The notes: a model not told the origin generated them from the letters alone. A stretch of DNA of 64,000 bases from Corynebacterium yonathiae (GCF_022288805.1 NZ_JAKOPM010000002.1:62001-126000); one strand, 5' to 3'. Positions 37,958-46,728 are shown, counted from the stretch's first letter. Program-made: numbers and translations.

Positions 37958-38260
37958 TTAAGCGCCGGCGCCGAAGACGTCGATGGAGTCGCTGCCTTCA
38001 CGGAGCGTCACATATGCACGCTTGGTGGACTTACGCTGGCCGAAACCGGTGCGGGTGCGCTTACGCTTACCTGCACGGTTTACGGTGTTCACGGAGTCGA
38101 CCTTTACGTCAAAGATCTGCTCTACGGCATCTTTAATCTGGGACTTATTGGAGTCCGTGGAGACGTAGAACGTGTACACGTTCTGCTCCATCAGACCGTA
38201 GGACTTCTCGGATACAACCGGGGCGATGATGACATCGCGCGGGTTAGAAATCTTAGCCAT
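37958..38260 (-). CDS. rplW: 50S ribosomal protein L23
   Basis: Exit-tunnel protein that docks trigger factor and SRP. The 100 residues have the L23 pattern [23 protein letters not shown]. Its start overlaps the rplD stop by one base. Confidence 0.97.
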   Translation of the reverse strand: MAKISNPRDVIIAPVVSEKSYGLMEQNVYTFYVSTDSNKSQIKDAVEQIFDVKVDSVNTVNRAGKRKRTRTGFGQRKSTKRAYVTLREGSDSIDVFGAGA

Positions 38261-38913
38261 TAGTTCTCCTCCTTATCCGCGCCGGTTGCGCGGTTGATGA
38301 AGGTGTGTAGCGCCTCAACGGAGAACACAACGTCATCGGAGTAGAGAACGTCGTAGGTGTTGAGCTGGCCAGCGTCCAGGATCTGAACGTTTGGCAGGTT
38401 ATTAGCGCTACGACGAGCGTTGATGTCCTCGCGGCCGATGACCAGGAGCACGTTCTTGCGCTCGGTCAGGGACTCGAGGAAGGCCTTAGCCGACTTGGTG
38501 GACGGCTTCTGGCCCGGGACGAGCTCTTCGATGACGTGGATGCGCTCGTTGCGAGCACGGTCAGACAGTGCACCGAAGAGAGCAGCCTTGATCATCTTCT
38601 TAGGGGTGCGCTGTGCGTAGTCGCGTGGCTGTGGGCCATGGACGGTGCCGCCACCGGTGTAGTGCGGTGCGCGGATGGAGCCCTGGCGTGCACGGCCGGT
38701 GCCCTTCTGACGGAAAGGCTTGCGACCACCACCGCGGACATCGCCGCGGGTCTTGGTTGCGTGGGTGCCCTGGCGCGCAGCAGCAAGCTGAGCATTAACA
38801 ACCTGGTGCATCAAAGCAATGGATGCCTCGGTGTCAAAGATTTCAGCTGGCAGGTCTACAGAGCCGTTGGTCTTACCCTCGGAAGTGTGGACGTCTAGCT
38901 TGAGGTTGCTCAT
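38260..38913 (-). CDS. rplD: 50S ribosomal protein L4
   Basis: Large-subunit protein reaching into the exit tunnel; in enteric bacteria it also represses its own operon. The 217 residues carry [30 protein letters not shown], the tunnel loop. It overlaps rplC by four bases (ATGA). A hairpin upstream of rpsJ could be the target of such feedback, but this is untested. Confidence 0.98.
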   Translation of the reverse strand: MSNLKLDVHTSEGKTNGSVDLPAEIFDTEASIALMHQVVNAQLAAARQGTHATKTRGDVRGGGRKPFRQKGTGRARQGSIRAPHYTGGGTVHGPQPRDYAQRTPKKMIKAALFGALSDRARNERIHVIEELVPGQKPSTKSAKAFLESLTERKNVLLVIGREDINARRSANNLPNVQILDAGQLNTYDVLYSDDVVFSVEALHTFINRATGADKEEN

Positions 38914-39566
38914 GCGTGTGCACCGCCCTTCACTGCGGTCTTAACGGTGACGAGGCCGCCGCGCGCACCTGGGATAGCACCCTTGATGAGCAGCAGGTTG
39001 GACTCGGCATCGATTTTCTGAATCTTCAGGTTCTGGGTGGTCACGCGGTCGTGGCCCATACGGCCAGCCATGCGCTTGCCCTTGAAGACGCGGCCCGGGG
39101 TAGCAGCGCCGCCGATGCCGCCAACGCGGCGGTGAGCGGCCTGGTTACCGTGAGCTGCGCCCTGGCCTGCGAAGCCGTGGCGCTTCATGGCGCCGGCGTA
39201 GCCGTGGCCCTTGGTCTTGCCGGTGACGTCAACGAAGGAGATGCCCTCGAAGATGTCTACCTTGACCTCTTGGCCGACCTCGTATGCGGAGGTGTCGTCC
39301 ATGCGGATTTCCGCAACGTGACGGCGCGGGGTTACGCCAGCCTTCTTGAAGTGTCCACCAACCGGCTTATTGGCCTTGCGTGGGTCGATTTCGCCAAAGG
39401 CGATCTGGATGGCGCTGTAGCCATCGGTTTCGGGGGTGCGAATCTGGGTGACAACGCATGGCCCTGCCTCGACGACGGTAACCGGTACAACGCGGTTGTC
39501 CTCGTCGAAGACCTGGGTCATGCCGAGCTTCTTGCCCAGAATGCCCTTGATCTCGTTTTCACTCAT
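38910..39566 (-). CDS. rplC: 50S ribosomal protein L3
   Basis: Early assembly protein near the peptidyl transferase centre. The 218 residues include [29 protein letters not shown] and [21 protein letters not shown]. The usual Gln that PrmB methylates lies in this loop. It is 23 bp after rpsJ. Confidence 0.98.
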   Translation of the reverse strand: MSENEIKGILGKKLGMTQVFDEDNRVVPVTVVEAGPCVVTQIRTPETDGYSAIQIAFGEIDPRKANKPVGGHFKKAGVTPRRHVAEIRMDDTSAYEVGQEVKVDIFEGISFVDVTGKTKGHGYAGAMKRHGFAGQGAAHGNQAAHRRVGGIGGAATPGRVFKGKRMAGRMGHDRVTTQNLKIQKIDAESNLLLIKGAIPGARGGLVTVKTAVKGGAHA

Positions 39567-39589
39567 TATTTGTTCTCCACCAAAGTCGC

Positions 39590-39895
39590 TTACTGGATGT
39601 TCACGTCGACGCTTGCCGGAAGATCGATACGCATAAGAGCGTCAACGGTCTTCGGGGTTGGGTCGAGAATGTCGATCAGGCGCTTGTGAGTGCGCATCTC
39701 GAAGTGCTCGCGAGAGTCCTTGTACTTGTGCGGAGAACGAATAACTGCGTATACGTTCTTCTCGGTTGGGAGCGGCACTGGGCCAACTACACGAGCACCG
39801 GTACGGGTAACGGTCTCGACGATCTTCTTTGCAGAAGCGTCGATAGCCTCGTGGTCATAGGCCTTCAGCCGAATGCGGATTTTTTGTCCCGCCAC
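39590..39895 (-). CDS. rpsJ: 30S ribosomal protein S10
   Basis: 30S head protein and NusE antitermination factor. The 101 residues [29 protein letters not shown] are universal. It is the first gene of the S10 operon rpsJ-rplC-rplD-rplW-rplB-rpsS-rplV-rpsC-rplP-rpmC-rpsQ. The operon stops at rpsQ; rplN, usually next, is 7 kb away. Confidence 0.98.
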   Translation of the reverse strand: MAGQKIRIRLKAYDHEAIDASAKKIVETVTRTGARVVGPVPLPTEKNVYAVIRSPHKYKDSREHFEMRTHKRLIDILDPTPKTVDALMRIDLPASVDVNIQ

Positions 39896-40612
39896 GCTTA
39901 TCCTCTTCCTCGCTTCCCCACTTTCACATTCCCGGCGTTTCCGGGGCGTGAAGCGGTGGGAAATTGCTTCTCGATTTCTCTATAACGTTGTCCGGGCTTG
40001 GGGCCTGACACAACGCCAGTGGTCTGACTGCCATGACGACCAAGAGTGCGGTACATGGCAAGTGCCAGAACGCAGTGCTCTCGACGGGGTACAAGACCCG
40101 TAGTCAAAGTATTGTGAAGAGGACGGTTTTCACGCATTACACGTGGAGAGTGTCCAATTCGTCTACTGCCGCTGTTTATTTGCCATGCCCCTTCTCCGGT
40201 CCATCTTCTCGGGGTGTCACTGCTCTAACGCGGACCTAGCCCGATTGGATGACCTTCCAGTCAATGCTTCAGGTTTCCCTGAACCATGGCGACAACGAAG
40301 GTGTCATGTTCGCTTTACCAGCTCAGCGTCTCCCCAAGACTCACGCTTGGCGACGTCCGCCGCCAGCACCGAGTCTCGGTTCTCGCTGCCCTGTTAAAGC
40401 AACCTTTGTATTTAAGCATGTTGGGCTGCGGTTTTCAAGCCGCTTCCCAAACCGTGCCAAAAATCACGTTTTGGAAAATTTTATTGCTCCCCAGCACACA
40501 TTCGGCCGAGATGTATCTAAGCTCGGAGACGTTGGCTGAGGACTGTTTGTCCTGCCTCGATAGTTGAATATCGCGTTCATACATCATCCAATAAAGAAAG
40601 GCACAATCGCCC
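39896..40612. other. Gene-free region between divergent rpsJ and the Asp23 operon
   Basis: These 717 bp hold no supported gene. The rpsJ side carries a hairpin leader (39917-39960) and should hold the S10 operon promoter further out, where TACTTT near 40110 on the minus strand is a weak -10 candidate. The plus side leads into the 40613 gene, with AAAGG ten bases before its ATG. A CCGAG/CTCGG hairpin lies near 40505-40525. Confidence 0.4.
39917..39960 (-). promoter_or_regulatory. Hairpin leader directly upstream of rpsJ
   Basis: Three stacked pairings, CCCAC/GTGGG, TTCAC/GTGAA and CCCGG/CCGGG, make an interrupted stem-loop 22 bases before the rpsJ start on the minus strand. This is the position of S10 operon leaders that respond to a ribosomal protein. 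It also could be a simple RNA-stability element. Confidence 0.45.
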
Positions 40613-41092
40613 ATGTCTGAGAACAAGACTCCCGCACAGAATACCGACAACCAGGTTCCAGCTTCCGAGGAACGCGAGGTTAACAACAACCTCGAGACCC
40701 AGTACGGCACCACCACTATCGATGATGTCGTGGTTTCTAAGATTGCCGGCATTGCTGCCCGCGAGGTTTCCGGCGTGGACTCCCTGGGTGGCGGCGGCGC
40801 TCGCATGATTGGCAATATCCGCGAGTCCTTCGGTGCTTCCGAAGACGTCCGCCAGGGCGTAGACGTAGAGGTAGCAGAGGGCACCGCTCGCATCGAGATT
40901 GCCATCACCGCTGAGTACGGCGTGGCCATCCACGAGCTCGCTGAGGCTATCCGCCGTAACATCATGAATGCGGTTGAGCGCATGACCGGCCTGAGCGTCG
41001 AGCGTGTCAACGTCGTTGTACACGACGTAAAGCTGCCAAGGGAAGAGTCTGAGGCGGAGGGCCAGGCTGCTTTGAACCAGGGTCAGGCTTAA
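40613..41092 (+). CDS. Asp23/Gls24 family envelope stress protein (A)
   Basis: The 159-residue acidic protein has a disordered N terminus (1-28) and an Asp23/Gls24 domain from about 30 to 140 (IDDVVVSKIAGIAAREVSGVDSLGG ... GVAIHELAEAIRRNIMNAVERMTGLSVERVNVVVHDV). Proteins of this family sit under the cytoplasmic membrane, tethered by AmaP-like anchors, and are induced by alkaline or wall stress in firmicutes. It heads a six-gene operon; the next gene starts 5 bp after its stop. Confidence 0.9.
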   Translation: MSENKTPAQNTDNQVPASEEREVNNNLETQYGTTTIDDVVVSKIAGIAAREVSGVDSLGGGGARMIGNIRESFGASEDVRQGVDVEVAEGTARIEIAITAEYGVAIHELAEAIRRNIMNAVERMTGLSVERVNVVVHDVKLPREESEAEGQAALNQGQA

Positions 41093-41097
41093 GCCCA

Positions 41098-41445
41098 ATG
41101 CCTGAGCCCCGAGCACGTTTCGAGCTCGAGGTAAGCCACGCCCGCGCTATTGCAGAAGCAGTCCAGAAGGTTCGCGGCGTCGCCGCGCTCGACGGCGGTT
41201 CGTTTGGTTCGGTGAGTTTATACCTGCCGGGTGAGCGCATCGTTGGAATGAGGCGACCAGATCCGCGCGATGATCGCCACCTGCAAATCAACGTCTGCGT
41301 TGATATCAGCACCGCGCCGGACCTTTATGCCTTGGCAAAACATATTCGGTCCGCAACCCGTGAGGCTTGTCCCGAACTGCAGCGCATTGACGTTGAGTTT
41401 TCTGACGCCGTAGATGGCTTATCCGCTGCTCCATCGAAGGAATAG
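41098..41445 (+). CDS. Asp23/Gls24-like protein (B)
   Basis: A 115-residue soluble protein whose pattern (ISHA-like helix, VRGVAALDGGSFGSVSLYLPGERIVGMR, then INVCVDISTAPDLYALAKHIRSATREACPELQRIDVEFSD) follows the Asp23 fold, although identity is low. It follows gene A by 5 bp and precedes a small membrane protein by 2 bp, so it belongs to the same transcript. Function is inferred from the cluster. Confidence 0.68.
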   Translation: MPEPRARFELEVSHARAIAEAVQKVRGVAALDGGSFGSVSLYLPGERIVGMRRPDPRDDRHLQINVCVDISTAPDLYALAKHIRSATREACPELQRIDVEFSDAVDGLSAAPSKE

Positions 41446-41447
41446 AT

Positions 41448-41642
41448 ATGAAGAATTACACCACTTTGGGCATCATTTCCGGCCTTATTCTTGCCTTCTT
41501 TTTGCACCTAGGTTGGGGTCCTACCCTGCTCGCCGTACTCCTTGCCGTTATCGGCGGCATTGTGGGAGCACACTTTGATGGCCGTATCGATCTCACTTCT
41601 GTGTGGAATGGCCTCATTGGTAAGGAGAAAGGCCAAGGTTAA
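41448..41642 (+). CDS. Small membrane protein of the Asp23 cluster (DUF2273-like)
   Basis: A 64-residue protein with two close hydrophobic helices (about 5-22 and 24-42; LGIISGLILAFFLHLGWGPTLLAVLLAVIGGIVGAHFDGRIDL) and a polar basic tail. Small proteins like this accompany Asp23/AmaP in firmicutes and actinobacteria and may help to anchor the complex. Its stop overlaps the next start by one base. Confidence 0.75.
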   Translation: MKNYTTLGIISGLILAFFLHLGWGPTLLAVLLAVIGGIVGAHFDGRIDLTSVWNGLIGKEKGQG

Positions 41643-42607
41643 TGACAGATAGTTCCACTCAGGGCCACACGCGTATCTCGCTGCGGACCATGGAACACAT
41701 CGTTACCGCCGCGATTGCTAGTGTGCCCGGCACTAAGGCCATTGAGGCCAAGCTAGCGGGCATCGGCGGCCGCGGTTTTCCACGGGTCTCGGTCCAAATG
41801 GATTCCGAGCGCGAGGTAGCTGCCGTCAACGCCACTATTGGCGTGGTGTGGCCTTCACCGGTTACCACAGTTGCGGAGCATACTCGCGCCGCCATCTCGG
41901 AGGCCATTGCGGCACACACCGGGTACTCCACCACCCGCGTTAATGTCATCGTTGGCGGTTCCGTTCCGGGCAAGCGCGTGACTGCCACGGAGGTGGAGCA
42001 GCGCCAACTTGCTGCTACCGTCGCCCCACGCATCAAGCCCTTGCCGGTGTGGCAGCCAGTCACAGCGGAGTCGGTGAATGTGCGCAGTATCGCCACCCCA
42101 CAGGAAGCACCGGTTCGCACTATCGCTGCGCCGTCGACCGGCGTCGCAGTGCGGTCTATCAAGCCCCCGCGCGAGGCCGAGGTGCGCAGCATTTCCGCCA
42201 ACCTCCCAGACCACCAGCTGCGCGAGGTATCTTCCCCAAGTGACCATTCGGTGCGGCCGGTCCAGGAGCCTCAGCCAGTACGTGTCCACGGCGTAGCGAC
42301 ACCACGTCCCGCCAAGTTGGTCCCTAGTGGGCAGATTCGTCCACTGGCACGGAAGGTACAGGTAGCAACTCCTCGGCCGCAGCCGCTACGCGAGATCGAA
42401 ATTCGCCACGAGTGGGCCCCGCGTCGCGTGCAGGCCCCCAAAGCGGCTCCCGCACGGAAGGTCGAGGTTCCGCGGCCACAGCCGCTCAAGCGTATTGAGG
42501 TCACCCCGGCAAACCCTCGCCCACTACACGTAGACGCGCCGCGGCCCGAGCCGTTGCGCGCCATTTCGATTAATCCGTACCGCCCGCAAGGAGGCAATAA
42601 TGGCTGA
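41642..42607 (+). CDS. Asp23-domain protein with a long proline/arginine repeat tail (C)
   Basis: The 321-residue protein has an N-terminal Asp23/Gls24 domain (about 10-110) and a disordered tail to the end. The tail is rich in Pro, Arg and Val. It carries repeats of VRSI/VRTI about every 11 residues (147-184) and then PRPQPL or PRPEPL units (244, 277, 300), with hydrophobic RI/EI pairs between. The tail is strongly basic. Such a tail could wrap around the membrane anchor or bind a partner. It overlaps the next gene by 8 bp. No similar tail was recognised in a known family. Confidence 0.75.
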   Translation: MTDSSTQGHTRISLRTMEHIVTAAIASVPGTKAIEAKLAGIGGRGFPRVSVQMDSEREVAAVNATIGVVWPSPVTTVAEHTRAAISEAIAAHTGYSTTRVNVIVGGSVPGKRVTATEVEQRQLAATVAPRIKPLPVWQPVTAESVNVRSIATPQEAPVRTIAAPSTGVAVRSIKPPREAEVRSISANLPDHQLREVSSPSDHSVRPVQEPQPVRVHGVATPRPAKLVPSGQIRPLARKVQVATPRPQPLREIEIRHEWAPRRVQAPKAAPARKVEVPRPQPLKRIEVTPANPRPLHVDAPRPEPLRAISINPYRPQGGNNG

Positions 42608-43166
42608 TCAGCGCATGCCTGAACACTTTGGGCAGCAGCCCAAGGCGTCTCCAGCGGCGCGCACTTGGGCCGTGATTCTAGGGCTGCTTTTGCTCGCCGC
42701 AGGCATCGTCGGCGTACGCGAGACGTGGCTAGTTGGCTCGGGTTCCGATGCGCAGTCGTGGATTCAGCCGGTACTTGATCTCATTGCCACTGAAGAGCTG
42801 CAGACCTGGATGATCTGGGCCGGTGTCGCCTCTATCGTCGTCGGACTTGTCTTCCTGTTTGCGGCACTAAAGACGCGCCGCACAACGCACATGCAGCTGA
42901 CCTCCGATACCGCGTCCATGTGGATGCGTCCGGTGGATATCGCGCGCCTATCTTCGGCCACGGCTCGCCGTGTACCGGGCGTTGCCTCCGCACAGACCTC
43001 CGCGGATAGCAAGACCGCCAAAGTCACCGTCAATGGCGATACCGATGATGCCGAGCTGCAGGGCCGAGTAGAGACCGCGGTAACGCAGTGTCTGGCCCAC
43101 TTGCAGAATCCGCCGCAGGTTAACGTGGCTGTAGAGAAGATTCCGGAGTTGGATAACAATGTCTAG
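42600..43166 (+). CDS. Membrane protein of the Asp23 cluster (DUF6286-like)
   Basis: The 188-residue protein has two membrane helices (about 22-42 and 70-90) and a cytosolic C-terminal domain (about 100-180). That domain (VDIARLSSATARRVPGVASAQTSADSKTAKVTVNGDTDD) itself looks Asp23-like, so the cluster seems to have several copies of this fold. GGAGG lies five bases before the ATG. It overlaps its neighbours by 8 bp on each side. Confidence 0.72.
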   Translation: MADQRMPEHFGQQPKASPAARTWAVILGLLLLAAGIVGVRETWLVGSGSDAQSWIQPVLDLIATEELQTWMIWAGVASIVVGLVFLFAALKTRRTTHMQLTSDTASMWMRPVDIARLSSATARRVPGVASAQTSADSKTAKVTVNGDTDDAELQGRVETAVTQCLAHLQNPPQVNVAVEKIPELDNNV

Positions 43167-43734
43167 AAAACTTGCTACTTTTGACCGCATCCTGCTCGGC
43201 CTGCTGGGAATCATCCTCATTGCTTTGGGTATATGGCCCATCCTTATCCACTTTAATGTGGAGTTTGCCAAGTACTTAGCCCTGTGGGTGGACCACGATA
43301 CGTGGAAAAACCTGGCAAACAATGACTGGTGGGTCTGGGCCCTCGCCGGCGGTTCCGCGCTGCTGCTTATCGTGGGGCTGTGGATTGTGGTGGCTAACCT
43401 GCGCCACCGTCGCTTCAATAACGTGGAATCTGCATCGTCTAATGACAAAGGCTCTATCACGACGTCAATGAATGCGATTGCCGGCGCCGTGGCCCAGGAT
43501 TTGGATGGAGTCAAGGGCGTCGAGCATGTGGAGCGACTTGTGGCCTATGACCGCGCGCGGCCCACGCTGCAGTACACGGTCACGGCAAATCCCGACACCC
43601 CGGTGGAGCGCCTTACCAGCGCCGTGGAAACCAATGAAGGCGATTTCCGCGCCGCGTTTCCGGACGCCGATTTGGACACCATTTATAAGCTGCAGTTCAG
43701 CAAGGTGGGGCCGATGAAGGACCTATCCGAATAG
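43159..43734 (+). CDS. Alkaline shock response membrane anchor-like protein (AmaP-like)
   Basis: The 191-residue protein has two membrane helices (about 11-31 and 58-80). A soluble C terminus follows (about 95-190, GSITTSMNAIAGAVAQDLDGVKGVEHVERLVAYDRARPTLQYTVTANPDTP). This layout matches AmaP, which tethers Asp23 to the membrane. It is the last gene of the six-gene operon and overlaps the convergent 43723 gene by 12 bp. Confidence 0.72.
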   Translation: MSRKLATFDRILLGLLGIILIALGIWPILIHFNVEFAKYLALWVDHDTWKNLANNDWWVWALAGGSALLLIVGLWIVVANLRHRRFNNVESASSNDKGSITTSMNAIAGAVAQDLDGVKGVEHVERLVAYDRARPTLQYTVTANPDTPVERLTSAVETNEGDFRAAFPDADLDTIYKLQFSKVGPMKDLSE

Positions 43735-44430
43735 CGGGTTCGGAGTCTCTGCCACCAAAACTTCTTGAACGGTCCCGAAGCGGGCCGACTCGCCGCCCCC
43801 GAGGATCATTTCCAGCTCCTCACCGGGGCGGCATTTTTCTATGCGCTGCCAAGAATAATCTTGGCGGCTAACCCGGCGGTTTTCCTTAGCAAAAAGGTGC
43901 AGGCCGTGGTCGAGCACGCCAATGGCCGCTGCGAACCGGAGGACGAAGACGAAATCACCCAAGTCCTGCCGCTTGAGGCCGCCGAGGTTCGGACGCTCAA
44001 GACTTAGCCGCATAAGGCTAGAGACCACGCCAAAACGGTGCTCGAAGCCCTCGGTATCCCGAATAGTAAATGGGCGGCCGGGCCCTGTGGGACGAATGGA
44101 CTCATAAGCCCACACCACGGGTTGGCTATCGGGACGGCGCACGATGATGCGGGCGGGGGTAGCAGTGATGCGGTTGGCGGGGGCGTCGGCAAGCACGAGC
44201 CACTCCCCTGCGGTAACGCGACCGTTCTCCAATGGCAACAGGGGCGGGTGAACGTCCACTTGGCGCTCTAATTCCGCTACCAGCTCTGCATCGCTCGCGC
44301 CCCAGCCGATGCCTTGGTTAGCCAGCATGGCAAAGAAGGTGGGAAGGCTGAGATCGGGCTGGCCCTCCCAGGCGCGGCGGAGGGATTCAAGGGTGGGATC
44401 GATGCGGGTGGGGTCATCCATATCCGCCAA
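43723..44430 (-). CDS. Conserved protein of unknown function
   Basis: The 235-residue soluble protein has no signal or membrane segment. Its middle (RVTAGEWLVLADAPANRITATPARIIVRRPDSQPVVWAYESIRPTGPG) could be a PH-like or beta-rich domain. The start is ATG 44430 or ATG 44421 (MDDPTRID). It is alone on the minus strand, overlaps the AmaP-like gene by 12 bp and faces a 321-bp region on its upstream side. No family is recognised. Confidence 0.65.
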   Translation of the reverse strand: MADMDDPTRIDPTLESLRRAWEGQPDLSLPTFFAMLANQGIGWGASDAELVAELERQVDVHPPLLPLENGRVTAGEWLVLADAPANRITATPARIIVRRPDSQPVVWAYESIRPTGPGRPFTIRDTEGFEHRFGVVSSLMRLSLERPNLGGLKRQDLGDFVFVLRFAAAIGVLDHGLHLFAKENRRVSRQDYSWQRIEKCRPGEELEMILGGGESARFGTVQEVLVAETPNPLFG

Positions 44431-44751
44431 GACTACCCAGCGCTGGCACTGGTCAGGCGAGAGGGGCGGAGAAACTTTTTCACCCCCGAGTTAATTTCAT
44501 TCAATTAAATAAATACTATAAATGTTCAACAATTTTCAACACCGTAATACCTGCTTAAAGTGCATTTATTACACGATATACAACCCTTAGCGCGCCAATT
44601 AATACCTGTCACATTATTGGGGATTTATGTCACGGGGCTATTTTGATTGTGCTCTGTATAACAGCTTATTAAATTAGTCACATACAACGATTTGCTCGTT
44701 GGATACACCTTGCATCCCCGTTTCCTGCTTAACCACGCACGGAGAATCTCT
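44431..44751. other. AT-rich promoter region of the opp operon
   Basis: These 321 bp between divergent genes are far richer in A+T than the surroundings and have no gene. Two copies of TAATACCTG (44545 and 44600) and two of TGTCAC (44607 and 44628, period 21) are present, with a further GTCAC at 44677. A promoter candidate (44643-44672) lies 80 bp before oppB. Confidence 0.5.
44643..44672 (+). promoter_or_regulatory. oppB: Predicted promoter of the opp operon
   Basis: TTGATT (44643-44648), an 18-bp spacer and TATTAA (44667-44672) form a SigA-like promoter, with TGTCAC repeats just upstream that could be regulator sites. Confidence 0.45.
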
Positions 44752-45735
44752 ATGACTAAATATCTGATCAAAAAGACCTTGGGCTGGTTACTCATGATCT
44801 TTTTGGCTACCAACCTCGCCTATCTCTTGGCGGCCAGCTTTCTGGACCCACGGTCCAATTACACCGGACGCCGCCCACCGCTTTCAGCGGAGGAAATCAA
44901 TAACCTCCTCGAGCCCTATAACCTCAGCCCCGATACCCCATTAGTGCAACGCTGGTGGACGTGGCTGACCAATATCCTCACCAAATGGGACTGGGGCCAT
45001 TCCCCGGTCGGCGAGGTGGTGAATTCAGAAATTAGTTACCGCATCTGGGTCTCCGCACAGCTGCTCTTGCTCTCTACCATCTTGTCTATCCTCCTCGGCG
45101 TGGCCGTAGGCGTCTATACCGCTTCGCGTCAGTACAAGACCGGCGACCGCATTTGGCAGGGCATATCCATCATCGCGATGAATACCCACGTCGTGGTCGC
45201 TTCTATCGCTGTGGTGTGGGGCGCGTTGAAGATCAACGAGCTCACCGGCAAGAAGATTTTCTACGTTGTCGGCTCCCATTCGCTGGACGTAGAAGGTTTC
45301 TTCCCCAAGCTAATAGACTCCGCACAGCACTTGGTACTTCCCACCATTTCACTGGTCTTCATCAGCTACGCCAGCTATCACATGACCCAACGCACCTTAC
45401 TGCTAGATAACTTGGATGCGGACTACGTGCGCACTGCCCGCGCCAAGGGCTTGACCCGCCAACAGGCGATTCGCAAGCACGCGTTGCGCACCTCCATCAT
45501 TCCCGTCGCAACCTCGGTGGCTTTTTCCATCCCAGGAATCTTTACCGGTGCGGTGATGACGGAGCGCATCTTTGGCTGGAACGGCATGGGCCAATACTTC
45601 ATCGAGACCATTAGCAAAAACGACGTCAACGGTGCAGCGGCCGTCGCCGCCTTTGGCGCCGCTATGACGGCTATCTCCGCCGTCTTGGCGGACCTGGTCG
45701 TCGTCGCGCTTGATCCACGAGTGAGGGTGAGTTAA
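44752..45735 (+). CDS. oppB: Oligopeptide ABC transporter permease OppB
   Basis: Inner-membrane permease for peptide uptake. The 327-residue protein has six helices and the binding-protein-dependent transport signature (DYVRTARAKGLTRQQAIRKHALRTSIIPVAT). ATG 44752 lies just after GGAG; the frame is open for 20 more codons upstream without a ribosome site. The oppC ATG follows the stop with no gap. Confidence 0.92.
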   Translation: MTKYLIKKTLGWLLMIFLATNLAYLLAASFLDPRSNYTGRRPPLSAEEINNLLEPYNLSPDTPLVQRWWTWLTNILTKWDWGHSPVGEVVNSEISYRIWVSAQLLLLSTILSILLGVAVGVYTASRQYKTGDRIWQGISIIAMNTHVVVASIAVVWGALKINELTGKKIFYVVGSHSLDVEGFFPKLIDSAQHLVLPTISLVFISYASYHMTQRTLLLDNLDADYVRTARAKGLTRQQAIRKHALRTSIIPVATSVAFSIPGIFTGAVMTERIFGWNGMGQYFIETISKNDVNGAAAVAAFGAAMTAISAVLADLVVVALDPRVRVS

Positions 45736-46728
45736 ATGACCCCGTCTAAAGACCGCAACTACTTCAAGCAGGAACCGCGTGGGGAAATCACCGCACACAG
45801 CGAAGTCGCTACGGGAGACCCCTTCTCCCCCGCTGAGGCCGAACAGGTAGCCACCCTGGAGCAGATGCCGCGTGGCACCTCACGCTACAAGCTGTACCTG
45901 CGCCGCTTCTTCCGCAATAAACTCGCCACCCTGGGCCTTATCATTCTGGCCTTCCTGGTGCTTGCAGCCCTCTTCGGCGGCTTCTTTGCCAAGTGGGACT
46001 ACTCCGAACCCGACTTCCTTGCGCTATCGGAGCCACCGAGCCCGGAGCATTGGTTCGGCACGAATGACACCGGCAATGACCTTTATGCCCAGACCATTCA
46101 CGGTTTGGGAAGGTCGCTCACAATCGCCATTGTGGTATCTCTGGCTACCTTGGTCATCTCCGCCTTCGTCGGATCGGCCGCAGCCTTGTGGGGAGGCATT
46201 GCAGAAAAGGCGGTGCTGGCGGTCATCCACTTCCTACTATCCATTCCTACCTTCCTCCTCATTGCACTGGTAGTAGCGGATTCCGGCGGCGATTGGAAGT
46301 TGCTTATCGTCGTACTCATCGTCTTTGGATGGATGTACCAGGCCCGCGTTATCTGGTCTTTGGCGCTTACAGTGCGCGAGCAGGACTATGTCCGCGCGGC
46401 CAGCTACATGGGTGTTTCCAAGCTGCGCACCATCGTGCGCCACGTTATCCCCAATATTGGCTCGCTCCTCATCATCCAATTCGTCTTCGGCGTGGTGGGC
46501 ACCGTGGGCTCGGAGACGGCCCTGTCCTTCCTGGGCTTAGGCGTTAAGCTTCCCGACGTCTCCCTCGGTACCCTCCTGCAGGGCGGCACCGCCGCCGTGC
46601 AATCCTCCCCGTGGCTGTTCTACTTCCCTGCAGCCACCCTGACCTTGCTCACCGTGTCTATGGCCTTCATCGGCGATGGCCTGCGCGATGCGCTCGACCC
46701 CAACTCGAATTCCGGAGGTAAAGCATGA
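45736..46728 (+). CDS. oppC: Oligopeptide ABC transporter permease OppC
   Basis: Second permease, 330 residues, with a long hydrophilic N terminus (to about 55), six helices and the EAA loop (DYVRAASYMGVSKLRTIVRHVIPNIGSLLIIQ). The segment EHWFGTNDTGNDLYAQTIHGLGRSL is typical of OppC/DppC. It overlaps the ATPase gene by four bases (ATGA). Confidence 0.93.
   Translation: MTPSKDRNYFKQEPRGEITAHSEVATGDPFSPAEAEQVATLEQMPRGTSRYKLYLRRFFRNKLATLGLIILAFLVLAALFGGFFAKWDYSEPDFLALSEPPSPEHWFGTNDTGNDLYAQTIHGLGRSLTIAIVVSLATLVISAFVGSAAALWGGIAEKAVLAVIHFLLSIPTFLLIALVVADSGGDWKLLIVVLIVFGWMYQARVIWSLALTVREQDYVRAASYMGVSKLRTIVRHVIPNIGSLLIIQFVFGVVGTVGSETALSFLGLGVKLPDVSLGTLLQGGTAAVQSSPWLFYFPAATLTLLTVSMAFIGDGLRDALDPNSNSGGKA

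Noticed and set aside
40084..40101. ACGGGTCTTGTACCCCGT near the S10 promoter as an operator
   Set aside because: It is a short, imperfect inverted repeat in GC-rich DNA, which is common by chance; there is no second copy or clear relation to promoter boxes.
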